Shown here in pieces: positions 46,453 to 59,420 of a stretch of 64,000 nucleotides of DNA. The stretch is from Holacanthus passer (taxonomy: Eukaryota; Chordata; Actinopteri; Pomacanthidae): assembly GCA_025331565.1 (NCBI GenBank), contig JAFREQ010000044.1:434001-498000 (forward strand). Reading direction: 5' to 3'. Position 1 is the stretch's first letter. Every line of letters starts with the position of its first letter. Under the pieces are notes generated by a model. It had not been told where the DNA came from. It saw nothing but the letters and a program-made list of their open reading frames with translations, and did no database searches. A program made the position numbers and the translations under genes.

Positions 46453-48316
46453 GCATCATATTTAATATGTTTATAAATCTCCATTCTAAATACAGTTGCT
46501 GTGCTTGTGATTACCTTTTCAGTATCAATCAAGTGTGTCAAATATATTTATTGAGTTATGAATCCAAATGAAAAACAACAGTGAAGCACATTTCTCCCTG
46601 TCAGAGCAGTGAACAAGAGGTTGCATAAGGACTGGCTCCCTGCACTCGAGCAACTTCAATGAAACCCATAAACAGATTGAAAAGGAAAGAGGAGGGAAGA
46701 AGAAAAGAGAAGGCTCTCATAAATGAACAAGTTAGCCAATGTCCAAAAAAGTAGAGAAAATAGGTTGCTGAGTTGGATGGATGCGAGGGGCTGCAGGGTT
46801 TGGACAGAGGTTGACGAGGAGCAGGGAGGGAGGGCACAACCAAACAGCAGGGCATTGTGTTCATACACCAGGCACTGGGAGACACACTCAAACACATTCA
46901 CTCATTCACACACTGACACGGTCGTGCACACAAGCGCATGCTTCTGCCCACTGCCACACAGACTTGAGCTGGCATCTCGGAGGGCAGCCCCGTCTCCAGT
47001 CCAGTCCTGGGTGTCCAAGCTGATCGACCCTCTCTACTTCACTTCACCTGACCTCTGAGGACAGAACCTCCACCTGCTCTCCAGCCTTCCCCTGGACCCA
47101 ACTGAATTCTCAGGGCCGTCTTTCACGACTCCAGGCGTCCCAGCTCATCTACAAGCAAAGGAGCAGTAACACTAACCTGTGGGCCAAGTGGAGCAGTGAG
47201 AGAACTTCATTTGAGGTAAATATCCTTAATAATATCATCAATGCATTAGTGGCATTTCAAATTTGATAAACGTACACATTTGGGTTAAGTGTGGTGAGTA
47301 TGATGAGATATCAGTGTTGGCAGCAGGTGTATGAAATTGCTCTTGTCTCATTGTAATGTTTTTTTAAAGTGGGGACCTTCAGGGGCCTTTAAGGGACATC
47401 CAGGGAGGACCTTTATCACTATAACTCTATACAAAATATTTTGTAACGCTCTGTGGATGTAGGTTTGTCAGAATGATTATTCTGGATTTAAGGATTCATA
47501 TGATCTATTGTTATCTGACCACTTACCAAACAAACTATTTTTTCTTTTCAAATCTAATAATAATACTCTCAGATGGCGATCTATTGGAAACACGTTTACC
47601 TGAAAAGGGTCCAAAGGTTAAAGCTTATCCCTTTGATATTTTTCCATCCATCCTTGTCATGAAGGAACCCCTGGATTGATTGTGCAGGGAGGGTTCGGAT
47701 TCACAGAACTGGTCAAATACGGATTCTGAGAGCTGAGATAAATAGATGACATACAGTAGTTCCTCCTGGCCCACTCTACAAGCCTTCATGAAAGATGCTT
47801 GTGTTCAGAGTCTCCTCATGTTTTTCTGAGATAATCCACTCACCCGGCAAGGCGTAGCTCGACACCCACAGCTGTGTCAAAGACGGCTATTCTCTGTGGT
47901 TCTCACTGGAATCCACTAAACATAGGCCTCCCAGGCTGATTCCAAATATTTATGATAAATATATGCCCCATTAGTCTTCTCATACTTCACTAACCTAGTC
48001 CTCATTGTTGTAAGTCATAAAAATTTGAAATATTTTGTATCTGTGAGTTTTGCAGCACTATTTGTATGATGCATGAGAAAATTATTTAAACTGGTCATTT
48101 TCTGAATTTCAGGATCTCCCGTCCTTCTCTAACCCAAGCTGAACTCGACGGTACCGTCACCCTAAGACCGAAGATCCCATCCATAGTGGAGCACAACACT
48201 TCCAGTACTGTAGACTGTCACTTTTCTTTGTGGGACTATAACTTGGCCCTCTGCAACAAACAGAGACTGAAATAAAACCAAGACAAATTCATCTGGTTCA
48301 AACAACACCTTTCAAT
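46453..48316. other. TRIM-like to claudin interval with probable claudin 5' UTR exon(s)
   Basis: A donor at 47215/47216 (TTTGAG|GTAAAT) and an acceptor at 48112 (TGAATTTCAG|GATCTC) can join a purine-rich 5' exon (about 46960-47215) to the claudin coding exon. No TATA box is certain and no other gene is seen. Confidence 0.45.
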
Positions 48317-48964
48317 ATGGCAACTACGGGCATGCAGTTGCTGGGCCTCATCATGTCCATTGTGGGCTGGGTGAGCGGGGCGATAGTCTGTGCCATCCCC
48401 CTGTGGCGAGTCACTGCCTTCATCGGTAACAACATAGTGACGGCCCAGATCATTTGGGAAGGCCTTTGGATGAATTGCATTGTGCAGAGCACAGGTCAGA
48501 TCCAATGCAAGGTGTACGACAGCTTGCTGGCTCTGCCCAGTGACATGCAGGCTGCCCGAGGCCTCACCGTGCTCTCCATCCTGATCTGTGGCCTGGCTCT
48601 GGCTCTGGGGGTCCTAGGAGTCAAGTGCACCAAGTGCATCGGTGTAAACAGCGTCAAGGCTCGTATTGCTCGCATCTCTGGCGCCCTTTTTGCCATTGCA
48701 GGGTTCCTCTACCTTGTGCCCGTCTGCTGGACTGCCCACTCCATCATCAGGGATTTCTATGATCCACATGTGGCTGCCCCACACAAGCGTGAGCTTGGCC
48801 CTGCCCTTTACATCGGCTGGGGGGCATCAGCCTTGCTCCTCATCGGGGGATCTCTGCTCTACGCTGGGTCAAGTCCCCCTGGCATCCCAGGCTCTCCCAC
48901 CTTCAGCAGTGGAGAAAGTAGTCCTCGCAGGGCACCTGCCACACAAGTCAAAGGTTATGTTTAA
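48317..48964 (+). CDS. Claudin (tight junction, claudin-3/4-like)
   Basis: Claudins are four-pass membrane proteins that form paracellular tight-junction strands. The coding sequence is a single exon of 215 residues. Four hydrophobic segments lie at about 8-28, 80-100, 118-138 and 162-182. The first extracellular loop carries the signature GLWMNCIVQSTGQIQC (GLW with the two disulfide cysteines). RVTAFIGNNIVTAQIIWEGLW is close to claudin-3, -4 and related members, as are KVYDSLLALP, PVCWTAHSIIRDFY and the extracellular-loop-2 block. The tail ends in KGYV, a class II PDZ ligand for ZO proteins. Fish have many lineage-specific claudins of this group, so a paralogue name is not given. The poly(A) signal AATAAA lies at 49186-49191. 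The start ATG follows an acceptor by about 200 bases of 5' UTR. Confidence 0.93.
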   Translation: MATTGMQLLGLIMSIVGWVSGAIVCAIPLWRVTAFIGNNIVTAQIIWEGLWMNCIVQSTGQIQCKVYDSLLALPSDMQAARGLTVLSILICGLALALGVLGVKCTKCIGVNSVKARIARISGALFAIAGFLYLVPVCWTAHSIIRDFYDPHVAAPHKRELGPALYIGWGASALLLIGGSLLYAGSSPPGIPGSPTFSSGESSPRRAPATQVKGYV

Positions 48965-49387
48965 GTTTCCAAAATGTCTGAATGCCTTCAAGTCCCACAA
49001 ATATACCCCAAACAAATTCCTCTCCTTCCGATTTTGCTTCTTGTAATTATTTTATATTTAATGTTATTCCAGTTTGCTTTTTTCTCTGAAAAGCCGCAGG
49101 AGGCTCTTTAGGGAAAATTGAACTCATTATTTCATACCTGATATTCTTCAATAACCTGTTTTCTCTGTCTGTCAGTGTAAAATACAATAAAATGTCCTCC
49201 AAATCCTCTTCTGAGGGAAATGGTGTGTGTTCACATTTGTGCTTGAGATATGTAGTATAGCTTTAAAAAGAAAATCTTTGTTTTTCTCCTTCATACAAAC
49301 ACTACAGGAGGTTCTGCTGAGTGGAGAAGAACAATAGAACAATGGGGATGTGTGTACATTTGCTTGTGGTGCCATATTGTTGAGAAG

Positions 49388-49413
49388 TGTGTGTGTGTGT
49401 GTGTGTGTGTGTG
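49388..49413. repeat. (TG)n microsatellite
   Basis: About thirteen perfect TG units downstream of the claudin poly(A) site. Confidence 0.9.
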
Positions 49414-50379
49414 GTCCTCCATCTCCTATCTTCCATCTCCTGCTCTGTCTGAGCTACCCAGTACCAGGAACAAAGAAAAATGCATTATCTTTATTTCACA
49501 ATATAAAAATCCTGGTATTCCTTCAATTAACAAGTGGGCTCACTTTGCACAAGTGATCTCAAAGCACCTCCTACTCTTCACACACAATCTACTAGAAATC
49601 ACTGTTATGGTTTCCATGCCATCACCTCATGGATATCACAACAGGTAATTATATGATATTGTGTAAAAACAGATCTCAGAATGTGCTGGCTTGTAATGTA
49701 TGAGTGCATGTCTATCTGTCAGTGTCTCTGTGTGTGTAAGCATGTAATGTGGGATGTTACACGCCACATAATCTTTATTCATGAGACATTGTTCAGATCC
49801 CTCAGATTTGATGCTCATTTACTTTGAAGTAAATGATCATCCACAAAGAGTTTCAAAAACAATGTCACTGAATTAAAACTTTTTCCAAGCTAAATTTCTT
49901 AAAGTAGGTGATCTGCATAGAAAACACACCCTTGTTTGAGTGAGTTTGAGTGTTGAAGGGATGCATGGATCCTTCAGTTTTGTTTTTCTTTCTGTCCGTA
50001 ACAGGAGAGGATAGAGCAACACAATGCCACTTTATAGAGCATTACAGCACCACAATAACAATGGCCACCAGTGTTCCAAGTGCCAGGTAGTGACTCATAC
50101 ATGACCGAAGGAGGCCTATACCAATGTTGGTAGAGTAATGCTGAGAATACAGTCTGGCAGTCTGTGCTGATTAACTGTACAATTGTAATGGAGAAATCAT
50201 AGAGTACGACGAGTGCACGATTTACATTGTGAATAATCAGTGCAGTGTCTCAAAATAGCTATTATGCTACCAACACAACTAGAGTAATAATCACACAGAT
50301 TATACTTGAATCGTTGATGATATCATTCACAGTGAGGTAAACCAACCACAGCGCCAACTACACAACACTCAATGACTGC

Positions 50380-51010
50380 CAGTGGTGGTATTAGTAAGTA
50401 TTTAGATCCTTTACTTAAGTTTTCAGACAATGACCTTACAAGTGAAAGTCACAAATTATAAAAGGGTCCAACATAACTGGTTTATATTGATGACATATGA
50501 ATGCATTGCACTGATGCACTCATATGTAATCAGCATTTTGAAGACAAACTAAATGCTGGAAAACAGCGTCTTGCTGCCCTCTGGAGAGTTTTGAGCTTGC
50601 TTCACCTCAGATGACAGTGAGTGGGTGTGAAAATGAGTCTGCTTGGTTGCACCTGTAACCACACCCAATGATGACGTCACAGGTTCCTGGAGTACAACTA
50701 TACACCACGGCAGCAAGGTGAGAAATTAAACCACTGGAGGTCAGGGAAAGCAAGATTGTCAGGACATATTAAGTTACTACCTGATCAAGGTTGAGCTAAT
50801 TTTAACTACTTTATATACTGATGGGTAGTTTAATTTACCTTATAAGAATACATCATATTCTATATCATCATCATAGATTTCTAGAACATGCATCTGCAAC
50901 TTAACTGGCAGATATAAGTGTTGTTAAAAGGGCAATATTTCCTTCTGCAATATAGTGCAAGCTATAAATACTCAAGTAAAGTGCTAGTACAACTGTGTGG
51001 TACTGTACAT
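50380..51010. mobile_element. Degenerate CAGTGGTGG-type element
   Basis: It opens with CAGTGGTGGTATTAGTAAGT and TTTACTTAAGT, and near its far end has ATACTCAAGTAAAGTGCTAG. These are motifs of the same common fish element as at 43357-44195. The right terminus is unclear. Confidence 0.45.
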
Positions 51011-51286
51011 GTTCTGTAAACAGTAGGCACTTCTGTTGACACTCTTCATTTATATTGTGATGACCATAAAAACAAAATGTACTTGTCGTTGCATGTATCC
51101 GCCGCTAGAGGGAGAACGCCCCTGTGTTATTGTTTCTACGGCGGAAGCAGGAAGTAGGAAGAGCCGTACAGCTGTGCTTGGTGGCTAACAGAGAAGCTAA
51201 CAGGCTAAAACCTCAGCGGTGAAAATACCAGGATCCGTTCTCCAAACAAAACTCCTCCACGGCTTCTTTGAGACTTTGAATCTAAC

Positions 51287-54200
51287 ATGGGAAAAGGTGG
51301 AGGCACATTTGAGAGGCTTCTGGGTAAGTTATCAGCACATTGGTTAAGTTAATAGTTTATTAGCCAACTCTGTGTCAAAGTGCGATGCTTTCATTGTTTT
51401 GACAGACGCTGGGCTGTGGCTCTCAGGCCAGCTAGCTCGTTTTAGCCTGCTAACAATTTCGCTGCTATTGTTTGGAGGCCCAGAGAGGCTCACTAAATTT
51501 AGCAGCATCACCAAGTAGCGAATAAAATCTGGTTTGTCCCTTATATTTACTCAACGTTTAATCAAAACAAGCTTACATTATCCTTGTGTTACCATCGTGA
51601 TATTACCCAAACAACATCAGGCTCATACAAGGTTCACATTAGCCTCACACACGATAATATATTAACGTTGGCTAGTGACTCACTAACAATAATAATGTTA
51701 CTGTATAGATAAATGATGACATGGCCATTATGTCCAGGCATCCAAGCACCACGTTGCCATTTGTGAGATACTTATGACTTTTGGTGTTGTCTTAAGTTTT
51801 TTAAGTCCACAACAGGTTGGCTAGCTAGCTGCTACACGGGTATAATTAGCCACCCAGCTATTCCGTGTACAGATCAACGTTACACTGAATTAGACACCTT
51901 TTCTCTAATGTACACTTGACAAAGGTAACGTAGGATGGCTAATTAGCTTAGCTTACCAGAGCTCTCTCCCAGGAAAAAGCAATTTTGTCATACCATGCAG
52001 TTAGTGTAAAATTGACAAGTCATGTCAGACAAAGTTAAATTAATAACTGACAGACAGTTGGATATTAACAAACCTCTTACTTGAGTTTCATTGGCATGGA
52101 TGGCCAGATTAACCTTGTAGGGGGCCCATCTTAAAATCCAGCTTCTGGCACCATATAAACCCCCAGTTAATAAACAGCTCCCTCATTTTGTATTTGTGTG
52201 ATACATTATTACCAAGTTTGCTGTGGTTTTGTAATTGAAACACTTCCTTTTAGAAAAATACACCATACACATGCACAATGTGGACATACGTAATGAAGTT
52301 CCGAAAACTAGATGACACGGGGCCTTAAGATCAGATATAAAGCAAAAACCTTCTCAAGGCCCTTATCATATTAGTTGATACTGTACTGATACTGTGTTTG
52401 CCATAGCTGTGCACACTTCCTTATTCCCAAGATACAATTGGATAAATTATTACCACTAGTCAATTGCCGAACAGTGAAACTCACTCTTTTGGGCTCTGAG
52501 GTAATTGCCCACTTTAGCAAAATCAAATGTCACAACACTAATGGAATCGGTAACAAGACATTATTTTGGGAATGAGTACTGGAATTCTCATTGAATATTT
52601 ACAAACTTGACAATTTTCTGAAACACTATGATGGCCAAGCAGCTTCAGAATTATTCTGTACAGTAAAATACATCTAAACATTATGTTACTTAATTGTAAG
52701 GCACGTATTCAAACTAAGAAAAAAGACAACATTTATAGTAAATAGCGATGATAGAGAAAACATCACTGTATGATTGCATTAAACAACAAAAACTGAGCAT
52801 ATAAACTTCATGAAGGTAGGATTCATTGTATGTTAAAATTCATTATATCTATATATAAAGTCCAGATGGACATGGCTTCTATAAAGCAAGTCTACAACGT
52901 GTCGGACTGTAGTCAGGGGAGGAGGAGGCCTTTTTAATGATGTGTTTATTTTGATTTAACAGATACTGTGTGGTAGATATTAGTCAGGCAGTACATATGT
53001 TAGTGCTTTAACCATCTGATCATCTGATTTCAGATAAAGCCACCAGTCAGCTGCTGCTGGAGACTGACTGGGAATCCATTCTGCAGATCTGTGATCTCAT
53101 TCGACAAGGAGACGCCCAGTGAGTGATTCTGCCCACTTCCCTCCAATTTTGTTATGTAATTTATATCCCAGACTATTGAAAATAGTTTATTTGAGTATTG
53201 TGTTTAACTTTTTTTGCTGAAAAAAAGTCAAACAAGTGTGATTTTGATTTTATTTTTTTTTTGTTCTCGCAGAGCTAAATATGCCATAGGGGCCATTAAG
53301 AAGAAGCTGAATGACAAAAATCCACATGTGGCCCTCTATGCACTCGAGGTAAGACATGTGTATGATCAAAAATGTGCTACTGAATTATTGATACAAAACA
53401 TAAAATAAACAAAATAAACAACAGTATTGTTTTGTCACAATTTCATCACCTGATTTTTGGAGAAAACAGCTTTGGTGAAATGTGTGTAACATAGTGAGTA
53501 ATTATGTGGTCGCGCCCTTCAGGTACTGGAGTCAGTGGTGAAGAACTGTGGCCAGACAGTCCACGATGAGGTGGCGAGTAAACAGACTATGGAGGAACTG
53601 AAGGATTTACTGAAGGTGACCTTCGTTTCATTAATAGCAAGATGTTGCTCTTCATAAGGCTGTTCTGTTTAATTTTCAATATACTGTCTTTGGTCTCATT
53701 TTGTCTAATTTGCTACAGTCCAGTTCTTTCAAAATTCATACATAAGTTACAGATATGCATTTGCACAAGTTTTGACCTTAGCTGTACTCAATACTATCTA
53801 TTAATTGTGAAACTTTGCTGACAAAGGAGCATTTGCAGCATTTAGAAAATCAGATTTAGCGCTGCAGCTAAAGATTATTTTCATTATCAATAGTGAAAAA
53901 TATCCCCTGTAATTTCAGAGAGCTGGCATCTGAGAGCTTCAGATGTCTTGTTTTGTTCAACCAACAGTCCACAACCCAAAGATATCAAGTTTACAATGAT
54001 AGAAATTAGAGATATTTAAGATGCTGGAACCAGTGAATATATGACATGTTTTCAATAAAAAAATGATTAATAAGTTCTCATTTTTGCTGATTGTTTCACC
54101 TCTAATCGGGTGAAATAATGTCTGTGTTACTATGTATTCGTCCCACTGCCATCCTCTGTCAAACTAACACGTAAGCAAGCATTGAAAAGTTTGGATATAG

Positions 54201-57200
54201 TGTTTTTACCCTATTACATACAGATATGATGATTTGTCTGACCATATTTTGGCTTGAAGCCTTATCATCTTTCCCTCCCTCTCTCTCAGCTTTAAATGCT
54301 CGCTGCAGTCAGGCAGCTGACTGCATTACAGCATGAGGTAGCAATATTTGATTGGATCCTTGTTATATCATGTGACACAAGCTCCTGCAGCCCATGCTGG
54401 TTTCCACTTCCTGATGATGTCATAGCCTTGTGACAGAGAGTTTTTTTTTCAGACCAAAACAAGGGACTTCCCACCTCTGTTCATGTTGTCAAATACAGTC
54501 TAATTTGATCCGGTTTGTGTTAAAAAAACGCTCAGTCATACCAATGTTATATGGCAACAGAAATGTAGACTATCAGCACAAGAGGGACTTAAAGGTGTAA
54601 AGACCGGTTACTTTACTTTATGTGGTTCTTTTACCACCAGAAACAGACTGAACCAAATGTCAGAAACAAGATCCTCTACCTGATCCAGGCCTGGGCTCAC
54701 GCCTTCCGCAACGAACCCAAATATAAGGTGGTTCAAGACACCTATCAGATCATGAAAGTGGAAGGTAAGTGGACACATGCACATAAGTTGTATGTTACTT
54801 TATTTTCTATCAAGCTTGCCTGAAAGGAAAGAGCTGTGAAAGTTTAATTACTCAGATAAATGTTTCCCAGCCCTATCCTTGCTCCAATTTAATTTTAAGA
54901 AAAACACATCAATATTTGTATATTTATGTCATTTATTCAGACATTCACTTCTGTTAATGTGCTACTCGTATCTTACTGTATGTTTGTTTCTTTTCTCATA
55001 GGTCATGTGTTCCCTGAGTTTAAGGAGAGTGATGCAATGTTTGCAGCTGAGAGAGTAAGATATATTGTTTTTCTTGTTTAACTAAAGTAGATTTGGTTAA
55101 AGGCTGCATCTGAATTAGCATGAGTTGGTGCTGGAGCTATTTAGAGGAGAGGATGACTGTGCACTAAGCCCAGTGATTTTCTTGTGCCACCATATTTGTA
55201 GTCTTATGTGATGTCTGACTGCTTTTGTCCAGGCTCCAGATTGGGTTGATGCTGAGGAGTGCCACCGGTGCAGAGTCCAGTTTGGAGTTATGACAAGAAA
55301 GGTAGGCTGAGCTTTCTTTGGAACTAGGGCACTTGGAGATTTTATGGTTTCCTTCATTCAGTAACTGCAGTGTCTGTGGAGTGTATGTTTAGAGCGTATG
55401 AGCAGAAGTTGACCTGGATTCGTGTTTTTTGTTTTTCCAGCACCATTGTCGAGCCTGTGGCCAGATTTTCTGTGGAAAGTGTTCGTCTAAGTACTCCACC
55501 ATTCCGAAGTTTGGCATAGAGAAGGAAGTGCGTGTGTGTGAGCCATGCTTTGAGCTGCTTAACAAGTGAGTCCCAAGACCTGAACCACCAGAATGAGTGT
55601 GAAATATGGTGTCTCTGGACAGTGTGTTTATATCTGTCTCCAACAATGTAGAAAACTGCTTCATTAGTTACAGTATTCCACTGGCATTGTAATGTATTCA
55701 CCTGCTCATGTTATGCTGTATACTTGGTTGTTGACCCTAATTATGCATTGGTTTTAGGCTATTTTTTGTTCTTGATCAGCCTCTATTGCTTCTTGGTTTA
55801 AAGATATTGAATGCAGTGACTTGTCTATTATCTTTACTCACCCTTATTCATGCTCTGAACTAGATTTTTGTGTGGAACTGTGGTCATAACAAATTGTTTC
55901 TGCAATATTTCCCATATTTGGTACATGACACATTATTGTAATTGCAATCTTGTAACCATTTATATGACGACAACAATGGCTGAAATTTAATAACACTTTG
56001 TGCTGTTTCATTGATGTGAGTATAGATCAACTGTGAGCAACGCTGCAAAATTTAATAGCCTTTGGCCTATAAATGGGTAACAAGAAAAATTTAGATGGCT
56101 ATAATTTTGTGGTATTTACACTGACTGGCTTAATATTTTTACGTTGTTAAACCTTTAGAGCCTTAACATTCCCAGAAAGCATTCTCTGTTTTGATGCATA
56201 TCCAAATCTGAATGTAGATCAAAAACCTACTATAATAAAATATTTTATATTATTAGAAAAACTAAATTTGAATTTTGAAGCATTGACAGAGGTGTGCACT
56301 GCCTGAGTTCCTTTTTTGTATTGTTCTGTGTTTGGAGTGATTTTGATGTTTCAAGCAGCATTTTCTCCACTTGCTTAAAAGATTGTTTGTCCTCCCTGAT
56401 CCCTTTTCCTTACCAGCCACCCCTCCCTTTCTCCTCCCCTTAGGAAAGCTGAAGGTAAAGCCCCCTCCGCAGGCCCTGCCGAACTGCCTCCTGAGTACCT
56501 GACCAGCCCACTGTCCCAACAATCGCAGGTAACTGTTCATAAACTATAAATGCTGTAGTTGATTGTCAGACTGATCACACTTGAAATAAATTTGTTGAGG
56601 ACAGTCGATAGTCGATATTAAAGGATAACCAACGTGTTTTGGCATATTTTAATGATCTTGTAGCTTCACCCTGCTCATAAATGGAGTGGAGTGTAGATTC
56701 AGATGATTTTTGGTTTGGGGTTATTTCTATGCTGCTCTGCTCTCTCACCAGATGCCCCCCAAGAGAGACGAGGCAGCACTGCAAGAGGAAGAGGAACTGC
56801 AGCTGGCCATTGCCCTTTCCCAAAGTGAGGCAGAGGAGAAGGAGCGGATGGTGGGTTGCACTGCTGAAACTATGCATTGCATTTCAACCTCCTGTTTATA
56901 GAGGGAAACTTATACGTATCTTTATGTATACTGACAGAGGCAGAAGAACTCCTACACAATGTATTCCAAAGCTGATCCCACTCCAGTGACTTCCTCAGCA
57001 CCACCAGTCAGCACCCTCTACACTTCCCCTGTGGTAAGACCCTCTGGCAAACTGAGTTATTTACACAAACATGATGAAAACAAAGTTCAAATGTTTTGCT
57101 TATTTTATATCAAATTAATGAAACGTTTTGTACTATGTACTCTCTCCAGAACTCCTCTGCTCCATCAGCTGAAGATGTAGACCCTGAGGTACATGTAGTA

Positions 57201-59420
57201 TCCTTTTTTTCTGCAATACCAGCATTAAGGTAGAAATCTTGCATCATGCTTGTAATACTGAGGGTTATGTGTCACATTATTCCAGCTGGCCCGTTACCTG
57301 AACAGAACATACTGGGAGAAGAAACAGGAAGAGGCTCGCAAGAGTCCCACTCCCTCAGCCCCTGCCCCTGTGCCATTGGCTGAGCCACTTCCGGCAATCA
57401 GTCAGCCTGTAGAAAGTCACGTCCCTGTCCAGCCAGTCAGCATAGTGGAGGTATGTTGAAACTTAGTGCTGAGAGCAGATGTTGATGGTAGTGTTTTTTT
57501 TATGTCTAACTTAATTGGAGTGAGCAGACCACAAATGACCTTCTGTGCTTTGCTTTGCTTTCCTCTCATCCCCGCCTTCAGCAGCAGTACCAGAACGGGG
57601 AGTCGGAGGAGAACCATGAGCAGTTTCTGAAGGCTCTACAGAATGCTGTCACCACCTTCCTTAACCGCATGAAGAGCAACCACATGCGTGGGCGCAGCAT
57701 CACCAACGACAGTGCTGTGCTCTCACTCTTCCAATCCATCAACAACATGCATCCACAGCTGTTGGACATCCTCAACCAGCTGGATGAGAAGAGACGTGAG
57801 TGTCAGCTGTGCACGAGTTTGTGTGTGCGCCTATGCATTCCTGTCTTCCTGCATATCCAGTTTCTGAACTATCACATCATATATGTTGTTGGCAGTGTAC
57901 TACGAGGGGCTGCAGGACAAGTTGGCCCAGGTGCGCGATGCTCGGGCGGCCCTCAACGCCCTGCGGGACGAACACAGAGAGAAGCTGCGTCGTGCTGCAG
58001 AGGAAGCAGAGAGACAGAGGCAGATCCAGCTGGCTCAAAAACTGGAGATCATGAGGCAGAAGAAACAGGTCATGAAACGAAGCTCTCCACTGAAAATGCA
58101 GGAATGGATACACTATTCATTACCATGCTCACAAATGTTTTTCTTTGAACTGCAGGAGTACCTGGAGATGCAAAGACAGTTGGCCATCCAGCGCCTCCAG
58201 GAGCAGGAGAAGGAGAGGCAGATGCGTCTGGAGCAGCAGAAGCACACGATCCAGATGAGAGCCCAAATGCCTGCTTTCTCTCTGCCCTATGCACAGGTAC
58301 ACACTGCATACTCCACCATCAGCTGTTAGGCTAAAATCACTCTTAGGAGGACATCTTGCCATTAAAATAAAATAGGGATTTAGACACCATATTCTTCTCT
58401 TTGGGGAAAAAAAAAACAATCTGATTGTGTATGTGCTGTTACGCAGATGCAGTCTTTGCCCCCCAATGTGGCAGGGGGGGTGGTGTACCAGCCTGGAGCG
58501 CCACCCAGCTACCCTGGCACCTTCAGCCCTGCTGGCTCTGTGGAGGGTTCACCTATGCACAACATCTATATGAACCAGCCTGGGCAGACCGCACCACCAC
58601 AGTACCAGGCCATGCCTGGTGCTGCCACAGGTGAGGAGGCCAACAAGAAGAAGGATAAACTTGTAAAGATATATTTAATACTTTTGTTCAAGTGTGACTG
58701 ACTGTCCTCTCTTCCTCCAGATCCAAATATGGTCAATGCATACATGTACCAGGCTGCCGGCACCAATGGGCAGCCTGCTCCTCCTCCTGGTCAGGCTCCG
58801 CCCACTACTAGTCCACCCTACTCCAACTATCAGCCCACACCCACACAGGGCTACCAGGTCTGATTGACTCCCGTTTTAATTTTCTCATCACAATATAAAC
58901 TACCACCAAATGAAACACAAATCATTACCCCACTGACTTTTTGTCCTTGTTCTGTGCAGAATGTGGTCTCTCAGGCCCAGAGTATGCCCCCCATGTCCCA
59001 GGCTGCCCCCACCAACGGTATGGGTTACATGGGCTACCAGCCATACAACATGCAGAACATGATTTCGGCATTGCCAGGACAGGACCCCAATATGCCCCCA
59101 CAACAGCCCTACATGCCAGGCCAGCAGCCCATGTACCAACAGGTCAGTCACTTATTTTTTCATTCTTTGCTATCAGGTGCTGTTTGCAGCATACTCTGGT
59201 AAATTAGTTGTTAGGTGTCATTTATTGGTGTTTTTGTTTTTAACCCCACCCAGGTTATTTCAACCCACACTAATCGTCCTACTTTTACTTTCACCATTCA
59301 TGTTAGGTGGCTCCTCCTGGTGGCCCACAGCAGCAGCAGCAGCAGCCACAGCAACAGCAGCAGCAGGCCCCTCAGGTTGTGCCTGGCAGCGCAGAGGCAC
59401 AGCTCATCTCCTTCGACTGA
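51287..59420 (+). CDS. hgs: Hepatocyte growth factor-regulated tyrosine kinase substrate (ESCRT-0)
   Basis: HGS/HRS is the ESCRT-0 subunit that captures ubiquitinated receptors on early endosomes and recruits ESCRT-I. Twenty exons, all in phase: 51287-51323, 53034-53118, 53273-53348, 53523-53615, 54641-54764, 55002-55054, 55233-55301, 55441-55565, 56444-56528, 56752-56850, 56938-57033, 57150-57188, 57286-57450, 57582-57795, 57896-58068, 58156-58296, 58447-58630, 58721-58857, 58960-59142 and 59307-59420. They give 763 residues (human 777). The VHS domain is at 1-143. The FYVE finger is at about 157-220 with RKHHCRACG for PI3P. A ubiquitin-interacting motif lies at about 257-276 (EEELQLAIALSQSE), and PSAP at 350-353 fits TSG101 binding. 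A GAT-like coiled coil for STAM spans about 400-550. The proline/glutamine-rich tail ends in the clathrin box LISFD. The poly(A) signal is at 59717-59722. Confidence 0.97.
53857..54104. mobile_element. hAT-like miniature element in hgs intron
   Basis: The left end TAGCGCTGCAGCTAAAGATT, with TTATTTTCATTATC following, and the right end GATTGTTTCACCTCTA match the termini of the ATCGATTAAT-rich element family also seen at 35621-35873. The target-site duplication is too decayed to call. Confidence 0.6.
59327..59366 (+). repeat. CAG/CAA tract coding for polyglutamine in hgs
   Basis: Runs of CAG with a few CAA and CCA codons encode two short glutamine stretches in the last hgs exon. Mammalian HGS is also Q-rich here. 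Confidence 0.85.

Larger units (their letters stand above)
48965..51286. other. Claudin-hgs intergenic region
   Basis: This contains the claudin 3' UTR with its poly(A) signal at 49186-49191, a (TG)n microsatellite at 49388-49413, a degenerate copy of the CAGTGGTGG-type element from 50380, and in the last 180 bases the hgs promoter and 5' UTR (GC-richer, no TATA box). No further gene was recognised. Confidence 0.55.
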